Source: Neocallimastix lanati (nom. inval.)
Taxonomy: Eukaryota > Neocallimastigomycota > Neocallimastigomycetes > Neocallimastigales > Neocallimastigaceae
NCBI GenBank assembly: GCA_016946835.1
Contig: JACVTC010000034.1
Location: forward strand, 498,001-562,000
Length of the DNA stretch: 64,000 bases
Direction of reading: 5' to 3'
Below are positions 52,980 through 64,000 of this stretch, piece after piece. Each line of letters starts with the position of its first letter. Positions within the stretch are counted from its first letter, which is position 1. The notes beneath the pieces are model-generated. The model made no database searches, was not told where the DNA came from, and saw only the letters and a program-made list of their open reading frames with translations. The position numbers and the translations under genes are program-made.

Positions 52980-53963
52980 AGTAGTATTGAATATTTCAAC
53001 CTCATTTTTAAAAACCATATTATTCCTATGTTTTCAGGAAACAGGTTAATGATACCAAGGATGATAGATATTCCATGCAAAGTAACACTTTCCAACTTCA
53101 AATATTTCCAGAAAAACAATTGATCCATAAGTACCCAGGGTTGCCCGAGGTTTATATCTTGGAGTATCATATCCTCATGTCAAATAGTCCTTTGAAGACA
53201 ACAATTCTTAATACTCATCTTGTTTCTTTAACAGTCCATAATCAATGGAATCTCCTCTAAGTGTGATCGATCTCTAGGTAATGTCTATATTTCCCCACTA
53301 AAGAACCCACTCATGGCAAAGTTCCATATATATGCATTCTCTAAAGTTTTCACATGGCTTCAAATTCACACTAATCATCCATGTATTCTTATTGTTGGAG
53401 ACCTTTAACATGAGCACCAACTGATTTTTTTTTAAGACAAAATAAGGGATAGGTAACTTTGGTAACTGGTTTATTCTTCAAATTCATGGTTCCTCTACTT
53501 CTTCATGGACTAGAAGGTAGATATTCATTAGATATTGATCACGCGTTAGTCAACTCAAATCTACAGGATAAAATATATCAAGTGCTTATTTTTTTTATTG
53601 ACTCCCTTTCTGTCTCTGATCAATAAACTGCTTGGGATTTATTATAAGAAAACTATCACAGATGAATCATTTTTGTTACCCGAAAAAAAAAATTTGTTAA
53701 GTAGGATAGGTTATAAAATGGTTTGAACTTAAGAATGAAATTTATGATCACAATAAATTTAATATTCCTAGTTAGGAATTAGAAATTAACCAAAATATAA
53801 AAGGGATGAAGAAATTTGGAATTTAAGAGGCAATTTCATCTTCTCCTAACTATAAGAGTATGTGATCCTGATGGAATTTAAATGGAATTCTTCAAAGCTT
53901 TGACTCCTAATAAAGATATATAATTCAGAAGAAACATCTGAAAATAATAGTAATATTTCATCT

Positions 53964-53996
<33 letters not shown>

Positions 53997-54106
53997 GTCT
54001 CAAAGCCCTAATCAATCAAAATTTGGAATGATGATTTTCCAAAAATCATGAAATATTAATATTTTAATAAATATTTTATTATTTTACTATAAATTTTTAT
54101 TTATTT
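52741..54106 (+). pseudogene. Degraded non-LTR (LINE) endonuclease and RT start
   Basis: Plus-strand fragments: YSMQSNTFQLQIF, NPLMAKFHIYAFSKVFTWLQ, ILIVGDL (the GDFN motif with its Asn lost), SSTSSWTRR, DIDHALVNSNLQDKI, then DSLSVSDH (SDH motif near 53610). A weak RT start (LINQNLEW) is at 54010-54035. An A run of about 34 (52944-52977) interrupts the 5' part. It runs head to head with the minus-strand LINE and is cut at 54107 by a copia LTR. Confidence 0.6.
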
Positions 54107-54272
54107 TGTCAAAATAATGATTAATTTAATTTAATATTTAATCTTTTTTTTTTTTTTAATATAAAGAATTCTCAATTACTTAAGTATATATTTAAAATGA
54201 ACAAATATAAAAGATTCAAAATATCATTCCTTACTTAAAAATAATTTTTGGTATTAAAAATTATATCTAACA

Positions 54273-54287
54273 GATTAAGAGTCTCAA
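54273..54287 (+). promoter_or_regulatory. Primer-binding site of deleted copia
   Basis: GATTAAGAGTCTCAA directly follows the LTR end, identical to the site at 40790 although the two LTR sequences are unrelated. Complementary to the anticodon arm of tRNA-Lys(CUU). Confidence 0.6.
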
Positions 54288-54604
54288 TCTCCAACAGATT
54301 AAACCATTTGAAAGCAAAGTATACTTTTAAAATAAAAAAAAATTAAAAGAAAGAACAAATAAAAGTAGCATAAGAAATTAATATTAATAAAATATAAATA
54401 TGTTTTTTAATAAAAAAAAAAAAGAAAAAAAAATTTTTTTTAGGTATCTCAAATATACAAAAAAGAAAAAAAAAATTATGAAATCAAAATTGAAAAAAAA
54501 AAAAAGGATATGTAGATACTGACTTTTTGCTAATGATTCAAAATACAAGAAAATTAACTTTCCGATTCCCCTTATGCTAATGAAGGGGAAAGGGAGAAAA
54601 AAAA

Positions 54605-54990
54605 CTTACCAACAAATTTGGTATTCTAAATTACAACATTGTGTCTCCACTTCAACCACAGAAGCTGAAATATTAGAGCTTTAAGTGAATTGCGCAAAAA
54701 CATTCATTATGATATAAAAAAAAAATTTTATTAAAAAAAAAAAAAAATTGAATAAAACTATTAAAGAAATAACGATTTTTGTATATAGACCATAAGGTAA
54801 CAATAAAACAATAGTGAAAATCGGTCAATAAATCCAAAATCTAAACAACATCGATAATCAGATATCACCCTATTAGAGACTTGGTTATTAAGAAGATTAT
54901 AAAATTGAAACAACATAAAATCAAAGGATAAGCTAGCTGATGGATTCACAAAATACTTGAACAATACATTTTAATGTATAAATTTAGAAA
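54605..54990 (+). pseudogene. Copia RNase H remnant
   Basis: Frames give YSKLQHCVSTSTTEAEILEL (54617-54680) and after two shifts IRYHPIRDLVIKKIIKLKQH (near 54858-54915) and a KYLNN end near 54965. These are the RNase H active-site and C-terminal motifs of copia pol. An A run at 54730-54750 and several stops break it. Confidence 0.65.
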
Positions 54991-55140
54991 TACTTTATTT
55001 TAACAAAAAATAAATCAAATTGTATCAAAATCAATCTTTATCTTTTTTTCTTTTAGTAGTTTTTTTTTTTTTTTTTTATTTTTTTTGAACCTAGATTTTT
55101 GAGGGATTGTCAAAACTATGATAAATTTAATTTAATATTT

Positions 55141-55181
<41 letters not shown>

Positions 55182-55394
55182 GGGAATAATCAATTACTTA
55201 AGTATACATTTAAAACGAAAAGTTTAAAACATTTAAAATATTATTCCTTACTTAGAAATAATTTTTAATATTAAAAAGAAAAAATAATAATAATAATATA
55301 TTATAAAATATCATTAAAACTATTATCTTATAAATAATAATCATTATGTCTATTTTTTTAATCTTGGAGAGGTCTATATTTTCTAACCTATTGA

Positions 55395-55535
55395 ATATAA
55401 TTTAAGCCAACCCTTACCACAACGGTTTTTTAAAGTACGCCGCATTTCATATAAAGCCACGTTCCGAAATGGTACAACCCTCAATATGGAGTGTTGCCTT
55501 TCGTAATGTGGCTTTTAAATAAGAATTTTAATTCG
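55395..55535. repeat. Foldback (MITE-like) repeat, copy 1
   Basis: AAAGCCACGTTCCGAAA (55453-55469) is matched by TTTCGTAATGTGGCTTT (55499-55515) as an inverted repeat with two mismatches. It shares its left part (AACGGTTTTTTAAAGTACGC and ATATAAAGCCAC) with copy 2. Confidence 0.7.
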
Positions 55536-55954
55536 TCATCTAACGCCTCCTATTTTTTTTTTTTTTTTAAATTATTGTAAATAAATAAAATCAAAAAAAA
55601 AAAAAAAATAGAAATAGAAATAGAAATAGAAATAAAGGTAAATGAGTTAATTGCTTTTTTTTTTTTTTTTTTATTTTGTAAAATAAAAATAGAAATAAAG
55701 GTAAATGGATTCATTGCTTTTTTTTTTTTATTTTAAACATCAAAAAAAAAAAAAATTTCTTATAAACACATTATTTATAATAAATATTTATTATTATTTT
55801 AACAAAAAAAATGAAATTATATATTATATATTATTGTAACAAAAAATATTAAAATATTTTTTTTTTTAAAATTAAATATTATTAAATATTATTATTTTCA
55901 TTATTTTATTATTTATTAAAAATTTTAACTATTATTATTTATTTAATAAAAATT

Positions 55955-56110
55955 ATTTAAACCACCCTTACATCAACGGTTTTTTAAAGTACGCCCTATT
56001 TTATATAAAGCCACATTTCGAAATAGACCCTTCCGAAAGGCACCACCTCCCCCAGCACATTTCCAAATGGGGGATGTGGTGCATTTCACAATAAATAGTT
56101 ATTATTTCAA
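55955..56110. repeat. Foldback (MITE-like) repeat, copy 2
   Basis: The same left part starts at 55975. A strong hairpin follows: CACCACCTCCCCC (56041-56053) pairs with GGGGGATGTGGTG (56069-56081) with one mismatch and a 15-base loop. A partial third copy (TACGCCACATTGTGAAAGGC) lies at 56296-56315. Confidence 0.7.
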
Positions 56111-56279
56111 AAGCAATAATTAAATATTATAACTATGACAAAAGAAATAATAATATATTCTATTAAAACAGAATTATAAAAAAAATTATTTTTACAATTG
56201 AATATTAAACTATTATACATTAAAAAAAAAAGAATATTTATGATTTATTTAATTATTATTTATTTAATTATTAAAAAAA

Positions 56280-56760
56280 CAAGTCACTTATGAAAATACG
56301 CCACATTGTGAAAGGCACTAAGATTTCCTAGTCACTCTCACCTTGGTTCGATTAGACTGGTTAGATTAGATTGGCCTTGCCTCGCCTCAAAGGTCCCCTT
56401 CCGAGTAAAAAAAAAAAAAAAAAAAAAAAAGCAACGCCGAGGACCTCGAAAAAAAAAAAAAAAAAAAAAAAATTCTAAAAAAAATTCTAAAAAAAAAAAA
56501 ATTCTAAAAAAAATTCTAAAAAAAATTCTAAAAAAAATTCTCACATTCTCATTCACTCACAAATCTACGGCAAGTCAAGTCAAGTCAAGTCAGCGCCGCC
56601 GCCGATGCGGCAAATGAATTCATTCACTCGGGTTTAAAGGGCCCCGTCCAGTTTAAAAGGGGAAACAAGAGTCTACCAATGCTAAGTAAAGCATTCCCCG
56701 AAGTATGGTGACTTCCGTAATATTACTATTCCCCTTCCCAAATGGTTACATATTAAAAGC
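56280..56760. other. GC-richer patch, no gene
   Basis: Contains five CAAGT pentamers (56571-56592), GCGCCGCCGCCGATGCGGC (56593-56611), AAAAAATTCT repeats on the plus strand (56470-56540) and a GGGCCCCG palindrome. No open frame of note. It looks unlike its neighbours and may be a mobile-element fragment. Confidence 0.45.
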
Positions 56761-56803
<43 letters not shown>

Positions 56804-57116
56804 ATAATTCCATAATAATTAAAAAATAATAAAAAGTAACAATTAATAATAATAATAGTAAATGAACAAGTAAATAATGAATAATAATAAGAAATAATAA
56901 TAATCTAGATAAAGTATCAAGTAATAATAATAATAATAATAATAAAAAGTATCAAGTAATAATAATAATAATAATAAAAAGTATCAAGTAATAATAATAA
57001 TAATAAAAAGTAACAAGTAATAATAATAATAATAATAAGTAACAAGTAATAATAATAATAATAAAAAGTAACAAGTAATAATAATAATAATAATAAGTAA
57101 CAATTAACAATAATAA

Positions 57117-57530
57117 ATAATAAAAAGAGTATTTATTAATAAATAATAAATAATAAATAATAAAAAGAGTATTTATTAATAAATAATAAATAATAAATAA
57201 TAAAAAGAGTATTTATTAATAAATAATAAATAATAAATAATAAAAAGAGTATTTATTAATAAATAATAAATAATAAATAATAAAAAGAGTATTTATTAAT
57301 AAATAATAAATAATAAATAATAAAAAGAGTATTTATTAATAAATAATAAATAATAAATAATAAAAAGAGTATTTATTAATAAATAATAAATAATAAATAA
57401 TAAAAAGAGTATTTATTAATAAATAATAAATAATAAATAATAAAAAGAGTATTTATTAATAAATAATAAATAATAAATAATAAAAAGAGTATTTATTAAT
57501 AAATAATAAATAATAAAAAGAAGTATTTAT
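57117..57530 (+). repeat. AGAGTATTTATT satellite, locus 4 (regular 40-bp units)
   Basis: About ten nearly identical 40-bp units (AGAGTATTTATTAATAAATA plus AATAAATAATAAATAATAAAA-type spacer). This is the most homogeneous of the four arrays. Upstream, 56920-57110 holds AAAAGTATCAAGTAATAATA repeats. Confidence 0.9.
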
Positions 57531-57719
57531 TAGTAAATAATAGATAGTTGAAATATTAATTATAGAAGTAAAGATTGAAAAAATAATATTTATATAAATA
57601 TTAATAACATATAAATATATAACTATTATTATTATTAATTTTTTTTGAAATCTATATTTAATCATCATCATCAACGAATTAAGTGGCAGAGATTGAATAA
57701 AAATAAAGTTTTTTTTTTT

Positions 57720-58090
57720 TTTTTTAAATTAATTTTTATTAATTAAAAAATTATTTAATAATAAAATATTCAATATTTAATAATAAAAATTTAATAATAA
57801 ATATTTAATATTTAATATTTAATATTTAATATTTAATAATAAATATTTAATATTCAATATTTAATAATAAAAATTTAATAATAAAAATTTAATAATAAAA
57901 ATTTAATAATAAATATTCAATATTTAATATTTAATATTTAATATTTAATAATAAAAATTGAATAATAAAAATTGAATAATAAAAATTGAATAATAAAAAT
58001 TGAATAATAAAAATTGAATAATAAATATTCAATATTTAATATTTAATATTTAATATTGAATAATAATAAAAATACAATAAAAGTAGACGA
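57720..58090. repeat. AATATTTAATAATAAAAATT simple-repeat region
   Basis: Mixed AATATTT, AATAATAAA and AAAATTGAATAAT units; no gene. Confidence 0.8.
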
Positions 58091-58220
58091 ATAAAAATTT
58101 AATAATAAAATAATAAAAATTTTCAATAATTTAATCGTTGAGACTAATTAAATAATAAATGAGTCTTTTTCAATTTTTTTTAAAAAAAAAAAAATAAAAA
58201 AAACATTTTAAACGCTTCCA

Positions 58221-58387
58221 TATCAAATAATTTTAATTTTAAAGAGTTTAAAAATCATTCTTAAACCTTTAATTATGAAGAGTTTAAAATGTTTTTTTTT
58301 TTTTTTTTTACTTTTTTTTTTACTTTTTTTTTTTTAAAAAAAAATTTAAGAATTATTTTAACTCTTTAAAATTAAAATTATTTGATA
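58221..58387. repeat. Inverted repeat with 44-bp arms
   Basis: TATCAAATAATTTTAATTTT and onward (58221-58265) is the reverse complement, with few mismatches, of 58345-58387. The spacer of about 80 bases is rich in T runs. It could form a cruciform or hairpin RNA. Confidence 0.75.
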
Positions 58388-60796
58388 TTTGAGATATTTT
58401 TAATAATTTTATCCTTTTTTTTTTTCATTCTTTTTTTTTTTTAATTTTCTTTTTCATTTTATTCTTTTTCCTAATATTAAGTTTTAATTATGCATAAAAG
58501 CGATAAAGATTAAATTAGAAGCAGAATTAACTTCATTGATATGCAATTTGTTGGATATGTAAGAAAAAAAAAAAAAAAAGAAAAAAAAAGATTTAAACAT
58601 AGAAAAGAATGTGTAATAAATAGAAAATAATTTTTCTTATATTATTAATAAAATGATATAATTTTATATTCTATATTCAATATTCTCTATTCTCTATTCT
58701 CTATTCTCTATTCTCTATTCAATATTCAATATTCAATATTTTAATATTTTAATATTTTATATTTTACTTTAATCTAATCTAATCTAATATAGTATAATAT
58801 ATTAGATTATATTATAATATGTTTTATTATATTAATTTATATTATATTATACATAATCGTCGTCATAATAGAAGTAGAGAAGAAAAAAAGTTACTATTTA
58901 AATAATTTTAAAGGATCCTTTCTGAATCCTTTTTTTTTTTTATTCTTACTTAACATATAAAAAAAAAATAAAAATTTTATTAGAATGCATTATATTACGT
59001 TACATTACGTGTTGTAATACATTACATTCAATAGATAAGAATTTTTAATAATGAAAACTTTATTAAATAATAAAATAAACTACTAATTTAAATCATTTAA
59101 AAACAAAATCAATTATTATTATTATTATTATTATTATGGTCATATCGTTTAATAGAAGATAAAATAGTAATTATTTATTATTTAATAATTAATATTTCTA
59201 ATTTATTATTTAACTATTTATTATTTATTATTTATTATTTAATAATTAATATTTCTAATTTATTATTATCTATTTATTATGTAACTATTTATTATTAGCT
59301 ATTTATTATAAGCTATTTATTATTTAATAATTAATTATTTATTATTATGATTATGATTATTATATGAATATTAGCAATGACAAACGGAAAAGTGTATAAC
59401 CATGAACCAATTTATAATTAAACTAATTAAAATAAATTTCACAATTTGTCACTCTTTATATAAATAAAATAGATTTTTAATTATTTTAAATATAAAAAAA
59501 AAAAAAATTACTTATTTAAATACATAATACATCTAAAATTATTTAAATATAAAAAAAAAATTATTTAAATATAAAAAATTATTATTTAAATGTATAAAAA
59601 ATTATTTAAATATAAAAAAAAAATTTTTTTTGTTATTATTATTTAAATATAAATATAAATATTTAAATGCAGTGTCATCCGTCATCAAATAATCCTTTGA
59701 TTTAAAAGATGGATGGTTGAGTCCAGTTGGTAGGAAAACTTTTTTTTCTATTTTTTTTTTATAAGAAGAGAAGAAATTTTAAAAAAAAAATAAAAAAAAA
59801 AAAAAAAAATTCAAAAATTCTAACCTTTAAAATTTTTTAGTTTTACAGAAAATTTTTTCTATATTTAAATTATATTACAATATATATTACAATATATTAT
59901 TCTTTATATTATATATTATATAATATATTTTATACTATATATTATATTATATATTATATATTATATTATATTATATATAATATATTTAAATTATTTTAAT
60001 ATTTATAAAATATTTTTTGATAATTAAATTTTTTTATTTTTTTTATTTTATTTTTATTTTAACTAAATTTAATTTTAATTTAATAAAAGATAATTAATAA
60101 AAAATGAGAGATAAATAATAAAGTATTGAAAAATAATAATAAAAATAAAAATTTGAATAATTAATTTTAATTAATAAAATAATTTTTGAGCATTGAAATT
60201 TTTTTTTAGGATTAAATTAAATTAAATTTAATTGAAAAAAAAAAAAATTTTTTTTTTTTTTTATTTTATCATTTTAGGATAAAAATATTTTTTATATTTC
60301 TTTTTTTTATATTTCTTTTTTTTTTTTTATTTTATTATTTTATTTTTTAATTTTATTTTTTTTTTATTTTACCTTTTTATTCATAAATACATACTATTCT
60401 ATTTATCCTTCCTAACTTATACCCAGTACAACATAAAATAATAATAAAGACCTACCAAATATTTTTTATATTTAATATTTAATATTTTAAATAATAGAAA
60501 AAGAAAAGATATAAAGTTAATAATTTTTAATTTTTAAAAACAGTAATAGAAATTTACAATAAAGATCAATTTATATAATAATAATAATAATAATAATTAT
60601 AATTTTATAATAATATCAATAATATTAAAATTAACAATAAAAATAAAATAAATAGTAAAGTATTATAAAAGAGTAAAGTAATAAAAAAAAAAAAGAGTAA
60701 AGTATTAATAAAAGTAAAATAGAACAGAATAATAATAGAATAGAATAAAAATAAAAATAAAATAAAATAAAATAAAATAAAATAAAATAAAATAAA
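58388..60796. other. AT-rich intergenic region upstream of CotH-like gene
   Basis: Contains TATTCTC repeats (58677-58718), a palindrome TAATCTAATATA/TATATTAGATTA (58776-58805), TTATTTATTA repeats (59170-59345) and A/T runs. No gene. Just before the ATG is an ATAAA pentamer run (60755-60795). Confidence 0.6.
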
Positions 60797-63554
60797 ATGG
60801 ATGATAATCCAAAATTAAGTTTATTATTATCAATATTTCTAATTTCAATATCATTAATTAAGGGTAAGTAAAAGTATTATTTAAATAAAAATGAATTTTT
60901 AATTCTTTTTTGAATAATATAATATGTATATATATACATAATAAAACTAAAGTAAAAAAAAAAATATTATATAATAAAAAGCTGAAAATTGGAAATTCAA
61001 TGCTGTTTCTATTTCAAAATCAGAATATGGTATTGGTTTAAAGTATAACAATGAAATTATAAAAATGGAATCTACCCTCTTTCCATGTAGGTTATTTAAT
61101 AGAAATATTCAATATATAGATTTAATATATATATATATATATAAATTAAATTAATTATTAATGAAAAAATAACAAAAAAAAAAAAAACTTTTTTTATTTT
61201 TATTATTCTATTTGAAAAATAAATAAATAAATAAATAAATAAATATATATATATATATTTGTATTCATATATCTATGACAGTATTTACAACAACTATTCA
61301 ATCAGGAAACAGTAATACCTATAACTATGTTTTGTTAGATAACCTAGGTAATGTAGTTAAGGAAGAAAATTTCACTAGAACTTATACACCAAAGACGGCT
61401 TCTATCAATGAAGTTTATGATAGGTAAAATAGAAAAAAAAAATAATATTTATAATATTTATAAAGAGCAATTATAAAGCTTTTTATGATTATTATTGCCT
61501 TTTTTTTTATACATATTAAACTTACATATTACAATAATAAATTTAAGAAAAACAATTTAAAACTATACAAATTTTAAAATAATAATAATTAATAAAAAAA
61601 AAAAAAAGAAAGAAAAAGCAATTACAACTAATAATATCTATTTTTAATTATAATTATATATTATTTTTATTATTTTTATTATATTATATATATATTATAT
61701 ATATTTATTTTTAATTTTTAATTTTTTATTTTTTATTTTTTATTTTTTAATTTTTATTTTTTTATCTTTAATTTTTATTTTTATTTCTTTATTTTTAATT
61801 TTGTTTTTAATTTTTAAATTTGTTTTTAATTTTTAAATTTGTTTTTAATTTTTAAATTTGTTTTTAATTTTTAAATTTGTTTTTAATTTTTAATTTTTAT
61901 TTTTAATTTTTAAATTTGTTTTTAATTTTTAAATTTGTTTTTAATTTTTAAATTTGTTTTTAATTTTTAAATTTGTTTTTAATTTTTAAATTTGTTTTTA
62001 ATTTTTAAATTTGTTTTTATTTTTTAATTTTATTTTTTAATTTTTAAATTTGTTTTTATTTTTTAATTTTATTTTTTAATCCCATCTAGAGAAAATAAAG
62101 AAGTAGAGATTCCTTCACTTCCACAGGTATTTGAAACAAACTATATTAAAGATTCAAAAAAATATAAACCCTATGATGACACTCAAATTTATACAATTTA
62201 TGTCAATTGTGATGATGAGCAATATTCCAATTTAAAATATCAACCCTTCATCGTAGAATATACTCAAAAAAATCAAAATTATGCAAATTGTACTCTCAAT
62301 TTTATTACTAAAACTGAAGCCATTCAAAGAACCGGTATCCTTAGTATTACCGGTTTCAACAGCAGAAAGTATAAGAAACTGTCTTGGAAGTTTAAACTTG
62401 ATGATAAAATTTTCGGTAGAAAAACCATTAAACTTAGAGCGAATGCAAATGATGCTACATTAATGCGTGATAAAATTAATACCGAGTTGTATGAAGCTCT
62501 CGGGGTTCCCAGTTACAGCAGTGCCTATGCTCGTCTAAATATTAATGATGATATTTATGGTTTGTACAGTATAGTGGACTCCATTGGAGGCAATTGGATT
62601 TCTTCGGCGATTCATGGAGATGATAAGGCCAATACCGGTTATAATTATAAAACGTATGCTGGCGCAGATCTAAAGTATTATGGCGATTCCAATGAAAGTT
62701 ATGCCAACAAATTATATGTTGTTGACGAAGTGGCTAAGGAGGATAAGGAAGCTAAAGGAAACGATTGGTACCGACTTATTAAATTCATTAGACTATTTTC
62801 TGAATGGAATGACAAGTATACTAATGAGGAGAATAAGGATGCGCTCGAATCGTTAGAAGAATTTTTCAATGTTGAAGCTTTACTACGACAAATGGTCATC
62901 GAGTCCCTTACCTTTTCCTTTGATAACTTCTGGGCAAACAGTGGTAACTATGCACTCTACCACAATCCCGAGGAGGATAAGTATCAAATCATTCCGTATG
63001 ATTTTGATGGTACCTTCTACGGTAGTAATGATTCCCCTCGATTCAATGAAAATTACCTCACGGAACCACAGGATTGTATTAATTGGGCTTTAAAATCGAG
63101 AAACAATGAAGATTATTACTTTATTGAGGCGCTCTTCAAACACGATAATATTAAGAAGAGGTATAATGTAATTATGAAGGAAACGTTGGACAAGGTCTTC
63201 AATGTTGAAACGTTGTCTCCTGTAATCGATAAAATCAGTGAATTAATTGAGGATGAAGTGGAATGGAATTTTGGGTTAATTGATGAACTTGACGTTGCCA
63301 TTCCGGGATTTATTAATCGTTATATGCTTAAACATTTTATCGATAATGTAAATTATGAAAAGGTGATATCCGAAAATAAGGATGATGCGCCCTTCGGTAT
63401 TAAAGAATGGGTTGACCTCAGAGGAGGTGAATGTCGACACTATATTCAAACGGTAGGAGATTTATCAGCAGGAATGCCAAGAATTACCCTCTTTAAACTT
63501 TTTAATTTAGTTTTTATTTCTATTTTAGTTAATATAATTTATCAAATTTTTTAA
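60797..63554 (+). CDS. CotH kinase-like secreted or surface protein, four exons
   Basis: Exons 60797-60863, 60982-61086, 61282-61423 and 62090-63554, with GT-AG introns (118, 195, 666 bases) and a continuous frame of 592 residues. Residues 1-23 are a signal peptide (LSLLLSIFLISISLI). The CotH domain occupies about 145-520: LRANANDATLMRDKI, YEALGVPSYSSAYARLNIND, DIYGLYSIVD, FDNFWANSGNYALY, and YQIIPYDFDGTFYG, where Asp409 and Asp411 are the likely metal-binding acidic residues. The C-terminus (572-592) is hydrophobic, suggesting a GPI-type signal or membrane anchor. The family was named from a Bacillus spore-coat kinase; fungal members are surface proteins whose substrates are mostly unknown. 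No dockerin is seen. An A run begins about 15 bases after the stop. Confidence 0.85.
61795..62075 (+). repeat. 19-bp minisatellite in CotH-like gene intron 3
   Basis: About a dozen units of TTTTTAATTTTTAAATTTG fill the 3' half of the intron and end about 15 bases before the acceptor AG at 62088-62089. The tract is T-rich on the coding strand and so resembles an extended polypyrimidine-like stretch. Confidence 0.9.
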
Positions 63555-64000
63555 ATTAATTTCCAAAAACAAAACAAAAAAAAAAAAAAAAAAAAAAAAA
63601 ATAATATTATATATATATATATAATATATAATATATATGTATATATACTATATATAATATATATGTATATATGTATATTTATATATATTTATAATATTTT
63701 TTTTTTTCATTTTTATTTTCATATATATATATATATTTACATTTTTAATGATAATACATAATAATACATAATACATAATACATAATACATAATACATAAT
63801 ACATAATACATAATAATAATAATAATAATAGTCATCATTATCATCATCAATCATCATCTCAATATATATATATGTATATATATATATTTTTTTTTAAAAA
63901 ATATAGATAATAAATTATCAATAAAAAAAAAAAAGATAAGTAGAGATGTTTATAAAAAGATAAGGAAAAAAAAAAATTATTATTATTTATTATTTATTAT
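63555..64000. repeat. 3' flank of CotH-like gene with microsatellites
   Basis: A run (63574-63600), TA repeats, an AATACAT array (63756-63810) and ATCATC repeats. The minus-strand frame here is a repeat by-product. No gene. Confidence 0.75.

Larger units (their letters stand above)
54107..55280 (+). mobile_element. Internally deleted Ty1/copia element with both LTRs
   Basis: 5' LTR 54107-54272 (TGTCAAAATAATG ... TCTAACA), primer site from 54273, RNase H remnant about 54605-54990, purine tract GAGGGAT (55101-55107), 3' LTR from 55108 (TGTCAAAACTATG) to about 55280. The LTRs share AATTTAATTTAATATTTAA, a T run, CAATTACTTAAGTATA and ATTCCTTACTTA blocks but are diverged. Gag, protease, integrase and RT are gone, leaving about 1.2 kb. 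Confidence 0.7.

Noticed and set aside
56338-56375. GGTTCGATT resembling a tRNA T loop
   Set aside because: Flanking bases do not form a T stem or cloverleaf.
56338-56556. 72-residue minus-strand frame with FFRI repeats
   Set aside because: Arises from A runs and AAAAAATTCT repeats.
57117-57530. Regular 40-bp repeats resembling a CRISPR array
   Set aside because: There are no unique spacers; units are contiguous satellite in a eukaryotic context.
63648-63857. Minus-strand frame in CotH 3' flank
   Set aside because: Read through AATACAT and ATC microsatellites.

Overview
This window most likely comes from an anaerobic gut fungus (Neocallimastigomycota). The reasons are extreme A+T content with long homopolymers, standard-code eukaryotic genes with short GT-AG introns, hevein-type chitin-binding (CBM18) modules, a CotH-like protein of the kind abundant in these fungi, and many decayed LTR retrotransposons. 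The genus cannot be fixed from the sequence alone. All calls rest on reading the sequence; no database search was run.

Layout. 1-11.3 kb is a graveyard of Ty3/gypsy (chromodomain type) and Ty1/copia fragments on both strands. 11.3-14.1 kb is satellite DNA. A secreted subtilase with a C-terminal CBM18 lies at 15.3-18.1 kb. 20.3-36.0 kb is again retrotransposons; it includes a copia element with nearly identical LTRs (30.6-35.6 kb) inserted into the reverse transcriptase of an older copia. On the minus strand, 36.6-39.8 kb holds a nine-exon leucine-rich-repeat (LRR) membrane protein gene built from one-LRR exons. At 40.5-42.7 kb is a copia LTR with Gag-protease, then a decayed CBM18 relic. A second subtilase with three CBM18 modules is at 45.0-47.5 kb. 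Two LINE-type elements meet head to head at 49.9-54.1 kb, followed by a deleted copia at 54.1-55.3 kb. Foldback repeats, a GC-richer patch and more satellite fill 55.4-57.5 kb. A four-exon CotH-like gene lies at 60.8-63.55 kb.

The host genes are few: two paralogous chitin-targeted subtilases, one LRR receptor-like protein and one CotH-like protein. All appear to be secreted or surface proteins, so the locus looks like a cell-surface gene region invaded by mobile elements. The most notable signals are the subtilase-CBM18 family with its relic, the phase-2 one-LRR-per-exon gene, a shared 15-nt primer site in two copia families that matches the anticodon arm of tRNA-Lys(CUU), and one satellite family present at four loci.
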